From positions 1 through 64,000 of the forward strand of contig CANQFZ010000003.1 in NCBI GenBank assembly GCA_947600065.1: a DNA stretch of 64,000 bases, in the 5' to 3' direction. The notes under the pieces were generated by a model. That model worked only from the letters and a program-made list of their open reading frames with translations. It was not told the origin of the DNA and did not search any database. The position numbers and the translations under genes were made by a program. How positions within the stretch are numbered: position 1 is the stretch's first letter; every line of letters starts with the position of its first letter. Below are positions 50,101 through 59,071 of the stretch, piece by piece. This DNA is from an uncultured Clostridia bacterium. GTDB lineage: Bacteria; Bacillota; Clostridia; Oscillospirales; Ruminococcaceae.

Positions 50101-53100
50101 ATGTCCGTCAGAAAAAAACATTCGGATAAAAAGAGAAGATTTTTCAGACGTCTGAAAAGAACTTTTTTTTCAAAGAAAGCAGCCCAAGGTTCTATAACGG
50201 TGTTCTTGACCATTATAATGCTGCCAATGCTTATTTTTTCTTTTTCAATAGTAGATCTCTGTAAGATCTTTATGGGCGCTCAACTCACACAGAGCGCCGA
50301 GGATGTCGCTTTAAATTCGGCTATGACCGCCTATGATAAAGCGTTAAAGGATATGTACGGACTTTTGGCTACATCAGCCACCGAAGAGGAGCTTACAGAT
50401 AAAATTACCGACTATTATATTGCAACATTGGAATCAAGCGGCATATCCACCGATGACAAGGAGGGTGTAAAAAGCTTGCTTTCAACTCTTATAGGATCTG
50501 ATATGCCTGCTTCGCTCGGACAGAACGATAGTTTTTTAAGATTGTTTTCGACAAATGTTCCGAACGACACCGATCCCATTAAGATTAGTCCCGTTGCAAC
50601 TTCGTCTATTTCAAACCCTTCTGTTATGCATAGACAGATCGTAGAATATATGAAATATCGCGGCCCTGTTTATCTTGTTTCGGGAACCTTTGATAAGCTC
50701 AATGCATTTAAAGATCTTTCAAATCAAACAACTGCGACAAACGCAAAGCTTGATTTCGAGGAAACCCTTTCAAATATAAACAATGATGCGATAAAGGCAT
50801 ATGTTATGTTTGAGCTTTATTTTGCAAATTCAGACGAGCTTGAAACAGGAAACAGTCATTATAATATACCGTATCCGAATGAGGCAACTGCCAGCACCCT
50901 TATTAACATGTATAGTTTTGACATAGTTAATGATCTGCATTTTTCTTCTTTCTATAAAAATGGGAATTTTACAATTGAAGATTATGTTACGAGACTTATA
51001 AATGAAGTTGCTTTTCCCGCCGCAGCATACAGCGCTACCGCGAGTTCTTATAGGAATAATGGAAAGCTTATTTATGATGAAAATATACTTAAAGTATTCG
51101 AACCCGATCTTATTGGGGAAGAGATGTATTCTGAAAGCATAAGTGACCTTACAAAACAATTATCAGACAAAGTAGAAGAGCTTCAGAATAATTATTCTCA
51201 ATTTATTCCGACGGGCACTACAGATTGCGCCTTTTACGACGGACTTGTTGAATTAAATAAGTTTGCTAATGCAAATCAAAGCGTAGACTATACCACGATC
51301 GTATCGGGTTATGATACGGTTTGGGCTTATGCGCCTCTGTTTGAAGGCGTAGATTCGAACAGGACTGATTTAGATTTTGCAAATACTTTGAAAGAATTTG
51401 CAGATCTTTATATAAAAGCTGTCGGACAAGTAAAATATGCCGAAAAAAACGGAACAGGTAATGAAGACACTGAGCAGAACAACGGGGACGACAGCGATAC
51501 AGACGGAGACGACGAAAACGGCAATACAAACGAGAGCAGCCAAAATGAACAGGAGGATCTGAAAAAGCTTGTAGATGAAATTCAAAACGGTTTTGCTAAA
51601 AACTTAAAAACAGGTGTGAATGATCTTGTAATTTATGTACAAAATTGGCATGATGATGCAGAGGTTGCTTATAGCAATATTTGCAATGTTTTAAATGAAC
51701 TTTATATGGCAACTGATTATAATTTTCGTATGCTTACTGTTCTTTCAAGTACTCTTGAAACGATCTACCGGCAGTTTACCACAGCTCAGGAGCAGGCTGA
51801 AACTTATTCTAATGCTGTAAATAATATTCAGACAGAATCCGTAAAAGCCGGCTTCAACGCCCAGTATGTAAACGAAGCAAAGGATATAAAAGAGCTGAAC
51901 AGACAGGACCTTGAAGAACTGAAAGAGATCGTTGATAAACAGAAGGCACTTTATGGTAATGTTTTTAATATGCTTACAGAACTTAAATTTTTTAATAAGT
52001 TTTTGCTTGCTGACAACCGAATATATGACATTGACGTTATAATGTCTGATTATGTCACACAGACTAATGGATTTAAAGGAAATTTGACTTACAACGGCAT
52101 ATGGGTTACAAGTGTTGATCAGAATTATGTTGATCATATTCAGACCGAAAATATCGGAAAGTGGAATAATTCTTCGATAAAAACAAGTATCACAAGCAAT
52201 GAATTATATCAGAAAATAAAGGAGCTCGGTGTCCCGAAGGAGCCTCAGGAAAAAAAGGAAGAAGTTAAAAATGAGGTCCAGCAGGGTAATGTAAAGAAAA
52301 ACAGTGATGAAATATTAAAAAAAGAAGGAGCCGCGACGGAAGATACTTCTAAAGAATTTAATCCCAATAATTATAAAACATTTTCGGATTATATAAATGA
52401 ACAGAATAATGGTACGTCGGGCGGCGGCACAACATTTTCGGGAAGCTTAGGCACAGACGAAAATTCTGACAACAACGCGATAAAGCAAAACGCGTCCTCG
52501 CTTATGTCAAAAGTAGGCAATTTTTTCGAAAAACTAGCCGAGGCAGGAAGGGACAAGCTGTATATCACAGAATACCTTACGGAAAATTTCACTTGCCTTA
52601 CTACCAATAAACTCGACGAAAACAAAAGCGAGCAGATGATAAGCGGGTTTAAGTTCTATGACAGCAAAAACAACAAAGCAAATGTTGTTTGGTATGGAAG
52701 CGAGCTTGAGTATATCTTATATGGACAAACATCAAAAGAAGGAAATATTTTAGCTGCGGGAGGAACGATTTTTGCTATAAGATTTGTTTTAAACCTTATC
52801 TATTCATTTACAGATCCTGAGATACGCGGGTTTACAATGGCAGCTGCGACAGCAGCCGCAGGACTTTTTCCGTTTGCTATACCTCTTGTTCAGGCTGTCT
52901 TGCATATTTGCCTTTCTCTTGCCGAAAGTTCATATGATCTGATGGTGCTTGTAGACGGCGGAAGTGTTCCGATTTATAAAACACAGTCTACTTGGGTATG
53001 TAAGGGAAGCGGTGTTGTAAGAGAAATCGGGGCGGAAGTTATTAAAGAAGTATCCAATCTTGCAATAGATAAACTTTCAGATGATCTTTGTGATAAAATT

Positions 53101-54039
53101 GAAGAATACGGCAGTGATTTGAATGACGACGTTATTAGTTCGATACAAGGGTTTTCAGACATGGTCGAGGAAGAAGTTAAAAACATAAGAGAGCAAGTTG
53201 AAAATGATGTTATGACACCGATCTACGATGTTATACAGAAAGCTGTATCAGCTTATAACAATGAAAAATCTCAGATTGAAGTAATGCTGCGTGATACTTT
53301 AGAAAGCGCAAAAAAAGATTTGGGACTTTCAAGCGGCGCAAAAGACAACGATATAGTAAAAGAAATTGAAATAGAGATGTTTGACTACTTAGCTTCCCAA
53401 ATAGGAAATATTGCAAATATTATCTCTCAAAACATAGAAAAGTTTCAAAAAGCTTTCTTAGGCATTTCTGTTGAAGAAGTTACAAATAGCGCCTCAAGAG
53501 GTTATGCAGAAATTGATGAAAAGTTTCAAGCTCTGTTTGACAAAATCGAAGAAAAGATTACTACGTCACGTGATAAGATAAAGAAATCTGTAACCAATGC
53601 TATCAAAAGCGCGGTATCAACCGCTCAGAATGGAGTTAAGTCAACCGCAAAACAGCTTAAATCATCTATCCAGAGTAATCTGAATAGAAGCCTGCGCGGG
53701 CACGAGGATTATGATATAAACTATGGAGGAAAAGCTTCCGTTTCGGCGATGTTGTCAATGGATTATAAAGATTATTTATATCTTTTTACCGCTATAGGAT
53801 TGATCGTAAATGAGAACGCTATGCTCCAGCGTGCTGCAATTTTGATGAGCGCAAATGTAAGCAAGGCTTCCGGTTCGACTTATGATACAAATAAGGCGTA
53901 CACACTGATAAAAGCTACTTCGGCATCACAGGTGAGAACAGTTTTCTGGGGAACATATTGGGATGAAAGTGGAAATCGCTTTGTAATGCCTGCGAACAGC
54001 AGATATACGATAGTAAAGACATCTTATATGGGGTATTGA
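50101..54039 (+). CDS. Very large DUF5702-like/TadG-like Tad-locus protein
   Basis: 1,312 residues. A strongly basic head (about 35 residues) precedes one TM (GSITVFLTIIMLPMLIFSFS) and the SAEDVALNSAMTAYDKALKDMYGLLAT block typical of DUF5702 proteins in Firmicute Tad loci. A long helical outside region follows (coiled-coil-like stretches around 560-640 and 1000-1230), with an acidic low-complexity insert (about 455-490) and a hydrophobic segment near 880-930. GGAGG precedes the ATG. It may span the thick wall or act as a tip/adhesin-like component. Function unproven. Confidence 0.7.
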   Translation: MSVRKKHSDKKRRFFRRLKRTFFSKKAAQGSITVFLTIIMLPMLIFSFSIVDLCKIFMGAQLTQSAEDVALNSAMTAYDKALKDMYGLLATSATEEELTDKITDYYIATLESSGISTDDKEGVKSLLSTLIGSDMPASLGQNDSFLRLFSTNVPNDTDPIKISPVATSSISNPSVMHRQIVEYMKYRGPVYLVSGTFDKLNAFKDLSNQTTATNAKLDFEETLSNINNDAIKAYVMFELYFANSDELETGNSHYNIPYPNEATASTLINMYSFDIVNDLHFSSFYKNGNFTIEDYVTRLINEVAFPAAAYSATASSYRNNGKLIYDENILKVFEPDLIGEEMYSESISDLTKQLSDKVEELQNNYSQFIPTGTTDCAFYDGLVELNKFANANQSVDYTTIVSGYDTVWAYAPLFEGVDSNRTDLDFANTLKEFADLYIKAVGQVKYAEKNGTGNEDTEQNNGDDSDTDGDDENGNTNESSQNEQEDLKKLVDEIQNGFAKNLKTGVNDLVIYVQNWHDDAEVAYSNICNVLNELYMATDYNFRMLTVLSSTLETIYRQFTTAQEQAETYSNAVNNIQTESVKAGFNAQYVNEAKDIKELNRQDLEELKEIVDKQKALYGNVFNMLTELKFFNKFLLADNRIYDIDVIMSDYVTQTNGFKGNLTYNGIWVTSVDQNYVDHIQTENIGKWNNSSIKTSITSNELYQKIKELGVPKEPQEKKEEVKNEVQQGNVKKNSDEILKKEGAATEDTSKEFNPNNYKTFSDYINEQNNGTSGGGTTFSGSLGTDENSDNNAIKQNASSLMSKVGNFFEKLAEAGRDKLYITEYLTENFTCLTTNKLDENKSEQMISGFKFYDSKNNKANVVWYGSELEYILYGQTSKEGNILAAGGTIFAIRFVLNLIYSFTDPEIRGFTMAAATAAAGLFPFAIPLVQAVLHICLSLAESSYDLMVLVDGGSVPIYKTQSTWVCKGSGVVREIGAEVIKEVSNLAIDKLSDDLCDKIEEYGSDLNDDVISSIQGFSDMVEEEVKNIREQVENDVMTPIYDVIQKAVSAYNNEKSQIEVMLRDTLESAKKDLGLSSGAKDNDIVKEIEIEMFDYLASQIGNIANIISQNIEKFQKAFLGISVEEVTNSASRGYAEIDEKFQALFDKIEEKITTSRDKIKKSVTNAIKSAVSTAQNGVKSTAKQLKSSIQSNLNRSLRGHEDYDINYGGKASVSAMLSMDYKDYLYLFTAIGLIVNENAMLQRAAILMSANVSKASGSTYDTNKAYTLIKATSASQVRTVFWGTYWDESGNRFVMPANSRYTIVKTSYMGY

Positions 54040-54040
54040 T

Positions 54041-54778
54041 ATGAAAAATAAGATCGGATCGGAGTTTGGATCTTACACAATAGAAGCAAGTATCTCGCTT
54101 GTAATATTTGTTTCAGCAATAATGCTCATTCTCTCACAAGTAAGGGTCCTGATAGGAGAATGTATAATGCAAAATGCTGTAAATAATATGGCAAAGGAAA
54201 CAGCTTCTTATGTATATGTTTTCGACCGCTTAGGACTTGTCTTTAAAGAAAGCGAAACCGAAACTCTGGATAATATATATTCAGAAGGAAAGGTACTTTC
54301 GGAAGAATATACAGGTTTATTGGAAAGTATATTTCCTGATGAATCATCGGGCGGAACTTCTATAGATGTTGAGGGAATCAAGGGAAACGCCGAGAGTATG
54401 ATAGATTCCATAAAAAATATTATGAGTATTCTTGATTCAGCAAACTCGGAAGATTTAAAGAAAGAGTTGGAAGCTCTTGGACGTTCGGGCGTAGATGATC
54501 TTTTGAAATTAGCTTCTAATAAGATTCTTGAACATTTTTATAAATGGAAGCTAAACGCATATCTTCCCATGGAATACGATAAATTCTGCAATTATTTTAT
54601 GATAAAAGACAATGCTGTTTCATTCAAGTGCTCGAGAGTTTTTCCGGATCAGAATAACAATTCGATTCTTGTTGTTGTGGAATATGACACAAAGTCATTG
54701 GTCAATTTTTTACCCCTTGACCGACATATTGTAAAATACGCTTATACTGCGGCATGGGTTGAATCAAATGCAAATTAA
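54041..54778 (+). CDS. TadE-like minor pilin protein
   Basis: 245 residues. N-terminal GSYTIEASISLVIFVSAIMLIL is the TadE pattern (Glu before the TM helix, split here as YTIEAS and the helix). An outside domain follows with a Ser/Glu-rich middle and the C-terminal VEYDTKSLVNFLPLDRHIVK. It starts one base after the stop of the large DUF5702-like gene, so the two are coupled. Confidence 0.78.
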   Translation: MKNKIGSEFGSYTIEASISLVIFVSAIMLILSQVRVLIGECIMQNAVNNMAKETASYVYVFDRLGLVFKESETETLDNIYSEGKVLSEEYTGLLESIFPDESSGGTSIDVEGIKGNAESMIDSIKNIMSILDSANSEDLKKELEALGRSGVDDLLKLASNKILEHFYKWKLNAYLPMEYDKFCNYFMIKDNAVSFKCSRVFPDQNNNSILVVVEYDTKSLVNFLPLDRHIVKYAYTAAWVESNAN

Positions 54779-54802
54779 AGCCATTGTTTCGGAGGAATTA
54801 CT

Positions 54803-55477
54803 TTGAAATATATTATTTCATGCTTTATAGCGGCCGGTTGTTGCGTGGGTGGATGGTTTTTTACTAGATGGTATCTGAATAAAAACAAATCCGAATTTAA
54901 AAAGATAAAGAAGCTTCCATTGCTTATTACAGCTTCGGGAATTATCTTTTTAGCGGTTTCAGTATTATTTCCTTTGTTTATTTTATCTAATGATATGTCG
55001 GTATATTCATTGTTTAGAACAATGATACTTATATATTTTCTCTTTTTCGCCGGGTTTATTGATTATAAGCTGCATTTGATACCAAATAAACTGTTGCTTA
55101 TTCTGCTTGGTATAGCAGGTCTGAGTTACGGGGCAGAAGCCTTTATAGATTTTCCTGCATTTCAGTCGGAAGGAATTATGGCGCTTATAGGATGCGCGGT
55201 ATGTTTCGTTATTTTCTTTGTAGGAAAATTGATATCCCGAGATGGAATGGGTATGGGAGATATAAAGCTGTCTGCTTTGATAGGATTGTTGTTGGGGCTT
55301 GACAGCGCGATCGGATGTTTGTTGTGGTCGCTGATGTTAGCGGCTGTTACAGGCGCAGTTTTAATGATATCCAAAAAAGCAAACCGAAAGACTAAATTGC
55401 CATTTGCCCCTTTCTTCTTTATGGGTGCTATGGTCAGTCACATTATATTCATAATAACAGGAACATTGGGAGGATAA
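54803..55477 (+). CDS. cpaA: Prepilin peptidase (A24, CpaA/TadV type)
   Basis: 224-residue polytopic aspartic peptidase that cleaves the Flp and TadE leader peptides. Catalytic residues are Asp87 in AGFIDYKLHLIPN and Asp153 in GMGMGDIKL. About six TM helices. TTG 54803 is preceded by GGAGG with seven-base spacing. It completes a full Tad set (ATPase, platform, pilin, peptidase). Confidence 0.92.
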   Translation: MKYIISCFIAAGCCVGGWFFTRWYLNKNKSEFKKIKKLPLLITASGIIFLAVSVLFPLFILSNDMSVYSLFRTMILIYFLFFAGFIDYKLHLIPNKLLLILLGIAGLSYGAEAFIDFPAFQSEGIMALIGCAVCFVIFFVGKLISRDGMGMGDIKLSALIGLLLGLDSAIGCLLWSLMLAAVTGAVLMISKKANRKTKLPFAPFFFMGAMVSHIIFIITGTLGG

Positions 55478-55478
55478 T

Positions 55479-56891
55479 ATGAAGATCGGGACAGGAATTA
55501 TAATAGCAATTGCGGCGCTTGGAGCTATATCTGCTTTTGCTGTGTTTGGCACGAATGATGACAATACCGCAGAAATAGAAAGTATAAAGAACAATATTTA
55601 TTTGTATGATGCAAAAAAGATGTACCCCGAGGCTGTCCGGCAGTATCAGGAGCTTATTTCTATAGATGAAGAAAATTATGACCTCGTTATTGAGTATAAA
55701 GATTATTGCAAGCTCCACGGTTTTCAGTCGGAATATATATCGGCATGTGAAAAAGCAATGTCATTAAAATCAGATGATTTTGGAGTAGCGAAGGAATACC
55801 TGGAGTGGCTCAGTTCGAGCGGCAATGAGGGAATATATTCATACTTACATAATAAGATCGACACATTTGAAAATGATGAAAGAGCATATTTTGAAAATTA
55901 TTATGATGAAATAAAAGGAAATTATAAGATACTTTCTTCTAAGTTTACCGATATTTCAGAATGGCACAATAATACGATCCTTTATCCGGGCAAAGACGGA
56001 TATTATATCCTTGGTGGAAATGAGTATTATGCTTTTGTAAAACATAGAGACGGCTACAGCGCGATAATAAATAAAGACGGGAATACAATTTTTGAGGCAG
56101 GTGAGATCGTGTCATACAGTCCCGATCAAAACCTTATATCCGCACATCACGAAGAACAGATGGTTTATTTGAACTCAAACGGACAAAGAAGCATTGTTCC
56201 GTTTGAAAATAATGAACTTGTATATTATGATTATCTGGGAGCATTTTCAAGCGGGTTCGCACCGTTTAATATCGGCGATAAGTGGGGATATATAAATACA
56301 AATGCAAATGTAGTTCTGTCAGATTATGAGTATACAACGCCTTTTTCAAACGGAATTGCGGCTGTAAAAGAGAACGGCAAATGGGCTATATTAAAAATTA
56401 GCTCCGACGGATTTTCTATGATAACGGATTATATATACGATGATATTCTTTTGGATGAATACGGATATGCCTTTACAAACGGATATGCATATGTAAAGAA
56501 AAGCGGAAGTCAAAAATGGTCGCTCGTTCGTGTTAAATTGGACGAAGAATATAATTCAGTAATAGGAATTGATGATATAGGAAGCCTTACGTTTGATAAT
56601 GCAAAACCATTCGGAATACTTGGGGCAGTAGAAGTTGACGGAAAATGGGGCTTTATAAGCCTTGAAGGAGAATGGGTGATCGAACCTGAATTTGATGATG
56701 CGGGTTCATTTGATTCGGGGTTAGCACCTGTGAAAATGTCCGATAAATGGGGATATATTGATGAAACGGGAAAAATGATCGTCGAGCCTCAGTTCGATGA
56801 GGCAGGCAGCTTTAATGACAAAGGTATAGCAACTGTCACATACGAAGGGCAATGTCGTTTGATACAGCTTTTAGAGTATGTTTACAGATAA
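55479..56891 (+). CDS. WG-repeat protein with N-terminal anchor
   Basis: 470 residues starting one base after cpaA. A signal/anchor helix (about 4-24) is followed by a TPR-like helical region (about 35-140) and then WG (KWG) beta repeats (about 190-465), such as KWGYINTNANVV, KWGFISLEGEWVIEPEFDDA and KWGYIDETGKMIVEPQFDEA. WG repeats are thought to be interaction or ligand-sensing modules outside the cell. Tight coupling to the pilus genes suggests a role in sensing or surface attachment. Confidence 0.82.
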   Translation: MKIGTGIIIAIAALGAISAFAVFGTNDDNTAEIESIKNNIYLYDAKKMYPEAVRQYQELISIDEENYDLVIEYKDYCKLHGFQSEYISACEKAMSLKSDDFGVAKEYLEWLSSSGNEGIYSYLHNKIDTFENDERAYFENYYDEIKGNYKILSSKFTDISEWHNNTILYPGKDGYYILGGNEYYAFVKHRDGYSAIINKDGNTIFEAGEIVSYSPDQNLISAHHEEQMVYLNSNGQRSIVPFENNELVYYDYLGAFSSGFAPFNIGDKWGYINTNANVVLSDYEYTTPFSNGIAAVKENGKWAILKISSDGFSMITDYIYDDILLDEYGYAFTNGYAYVKKSGSQKWSLVRVKLDEEYNSVIGIDDIGSLTFDNAKPFGILGAVEVDGKWGFISLEGEWVIEPEFDDAGSFDSGLAPVKMSDKWGYIDETGKMIVEPQFDEAGSFNDKGIATVTYEGQCRLIQLLEYVYR

Positions 56892-56908
56892 TTAAAAAGG
56901 AGTAGTCT

Positions 56909-58213
56909 ATGGAAAATTCAAATCTTAAATTTATGGGAAATAGTTCTTATGCAGGACCTGTTTATACTTTAAATGAAAACGAACGACTGTCCGAGTTTGA
57001 CGACGGTATGATAATGAATAATGCTATAAAAGGTATAATCGGATATGTATATGAACAGACAGGCAAAGAGCGCACCATAACTTATAATGAAGTAAAAGGA
57101 ACATCTTTGGCGTTATTGCGCAGCCATCTCGGAAAACAACATTTTATTTCTGTTTTGAGCGCAATATCAGATGTTCTGATAGTTGCTGAAAATTATATGC
57201 TGGTGGAGACAAATTTTGTATTTGATGAAAAATATATTTTTATAGATACAAATACTTATAGCGCAAGCCTTGTGTATATCCCTGTTGAAAACTATAACGG
57301 GAAAACATTTGTTCAGTTTATAAAAGAGTTTATAACCAACGGTGTTTTTGATTTATCGGAAAATGCGGATTATCGTATGAGAATTTTGAATGTTATAAAT
57401 TCTGATCCTCATATCTCAGCTAAGGATATCAAGAAATTCCTTCAGAGTATGCTTGTTAATTCTCCTGCATCCGCATTACAGGAAACTCCTACTCCCCGTG
57501 TAAATAAAGACAATAATCCTCACCGGACACCTGAAAAAAGCTCATCCGTTCCGCCCATAAACAATATCCCTTCCAAGCCTGACATACCTCCGCAAAAACA
57601 TAAGCTGTTTTCGGATTTTGGAAAGAAAAAGAAAAACAAACAAGATACTCCTTCTGTAAATCAAAGTTCTCAAAAAGGCATTATGGCAGGTATGGCAATC
57701 CCCGGAGAAGAAAACGTAGTATCAAAAAATAATGTTCCGATAAATGCGCCTGTTACTCCCACGCCGCAGGAGAAAAACGTTAATAATACTGTTCATCCAC
57801 CTAAAAAAGCAGTGCCAACAGAAACGGCTGAAAATGTACGGGTGGAGGAATATGAGGAGTCACCTCATACTATTTTGATCGGAGCAGGGGCGTCTGTAAC
57901 AGGAAATACAGTCGGTTGCCTTGTAAGTGCTTCGGGACAAAAAATTAAAATAAATAAACCGAATTTTATGATAGGAAAAAAGAGCCGCGATGGTATTCCA
58001 AATGATTATGATATAAATAATCCTGCCGTAAGCAGACAACACGCTGTATTCATTAAAAGGGGATCTGTTTATTATTTGGTGGATTCCGGATCGCTGAATG
58101 GTACTTATGTAAACGATGAACGTATTCAGACTAAGGCGGAAATCGAACTTCACGATGGTGACAAGATTGTGTTTGCAAATGAAATTTTTAAATTTGTAAT
58201 TGTTCGGGAGTAA
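56909..58213 (+). CDS. FHA-domain protein with DUF6382-like N-terminus
   Basis: 434 residues, cytoplasmic. The N-terminal 190 residues resemble DUF6382 (LGKQHFISVLSAISDVL, YIFIDTNTYSASLVYIP), then a Pro/Lys-rich linker and a C-terminal FHA domain (about 330-434) with the phosphothreonine-binding pattern GKKSRDG, NPAVSRQHA, DSGSLNGTYVN. It should bind substrates phosphorylated by the kinase encoded downstream. It is followed by the phosphatase gene three bases later. Confidence 0.88.
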   Translation: MENSNLKFMGNSSYAGPVYTLNENERLSEFDDGMIMNNAIKGIIGYVYEQTGKERTITYNEVKGTSLALLRSHLGKQHFISVLSAISDVLIVAENYMLVETNFVFDEKYIFIDTNTYSASLVYIPVENYNGKTFVQFIKEFITNGVFDLSENADYRMRILNVINSDPHISAKDIKKFLQSMLVNSPASALQETPTPRVNKDNNPHRTPEKSSSVPPINNIPSKPDIPPQKHKLFSDFGKKKKNKQDTPSVNQSSQKGIMAGMAIPGEENVVSKNNVPINAPVTPTPQEKNVNNTVHPPKKAVPTETAENVRVEEYEESPHTILIGAGASVTGNTVGCLVSASGQKIKINKPNFMIGKKSRDGIPNDYDINNPAVSRQHAVFIKRGSVYYLVDSGSLNGTYVNDERIQTKAEIELHDGDKIVFANEIFKFVIVRE

Positions 58214-58216
58214 AAA

Positions 58217-59014
58217 ATGCGATTTTCTTTTCAAACGGTGTCGGACATCGGAAAAAAACGAGCAAGTAATCAGGATTATATTTATGCAAAGGAAATAACA
58301 ACTGCCTTCGGAAGATCTTTTTTGGGAGTTGTTTGTGACGGCATGGGCGGATTGTCAAAAGGTGAGATAGCGAGCAAAACTGTAGCAGATATATTTGCGA
58401 ATTGGTTTGAAGAGGAGTTCAGATATATACTCAGCAATTCCGATCTGTTTACGGTTTTGAAAACACAATGGGAAATTCTTATCTCGGCGGCAAAGTCCAT
58501 ACTGTGTGATATCAGCAACGAATGTGGTGAGGCATTAGGTACAACATTGTCTTTGCTTCTTTTGGCCGACGGAAAATATTATGCAGCACAGATAGGAGAT
58601 AGCAGGATATATCTTTTTCGTGATGCAAGTTCTTTCAGAATAACTACAGATCATTCCTATGTAATGGAATTAGCTGAACAAGGACTTATGACATATGATG
58701 AGGCAAATCTTGCTAAAAATAAAAATATCTTGACACGCTGTATCGGAAGTATGGGCGAGTTTAGTGCTGATTATTATATGGGAGACGTATGCAAAAATGA
58801 TTTTTTCCTTATTTCAAGCGACGGATTTCACGGTAATAAAACCGATGCCGAAATGCGCGAAATAATATTTAGTATTTTCAATTCAAGTGAGCATGACCGT
58901 GAGTCCGCTATTAAGAAAGCGATCACAAATAAAATAAATGAAGGAGAAAGTGATAATATATCAGCGATTTGTGTAAAGGTCAATCGCATAAAAAATGATT
59001 TGTCAGGCAGATAG
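58217..59014 (+). CDS. PP2C-family Ser/Thr protein phosphatase
   Basis: 265-residue metal-dependent phosphatase. Motifs are SDIGKKRASNQD (first Asp), VCDGMGG, LGTTLSLLLLADGKYYAAQIGDSR, SSDGFHG and the C-terminal GESDNISAI. It lies between the FHA gene and the Ser/Thr kinase, so it should reverse that kinase's phosphorylation. A terminator-like hairpin separates it from the kinase gene. Confidence 0.92.
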   Translation: MRFSFQTVSDIGKKRASNQDYIYAKEITTAFGRSFLGVVCDGMGGLSKGEIASKTVADIFANWFEEEFRYILSNSDLFTVLKTQWEILISAAKSILCDISNECGEALGTTLSLLLLADGKYYAAQIGDSRIYLFRDASSFRITTDHSYVMELAEQGLMTYDEANLAKNKNILTRCIGSMGEFSADYYMGDVCKNDFFLISSDGFHGNKTDAEMREIIFSIFNSSEHDRESAIKKAITNKINEGESDNISAICVKVNRIKNDLSGR

Positions 59015-59038
59015 CGTTTAAAAGCGCTGTCTGCTTTT
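59007..59038 (+). terminator. Terminator/attenuator between phosphatase and kinase genes
   Basis: GCAGATAGCG pairs (one wobble) with CGCTGTCTGC, followed by TTTT; the stem begins inside the last codons of the phosphatase gene. Confidence 0.7.
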
Positions 59039-59071
59039 GCGAATAGGATCAAAATAAAAAAGGAGAAAACA

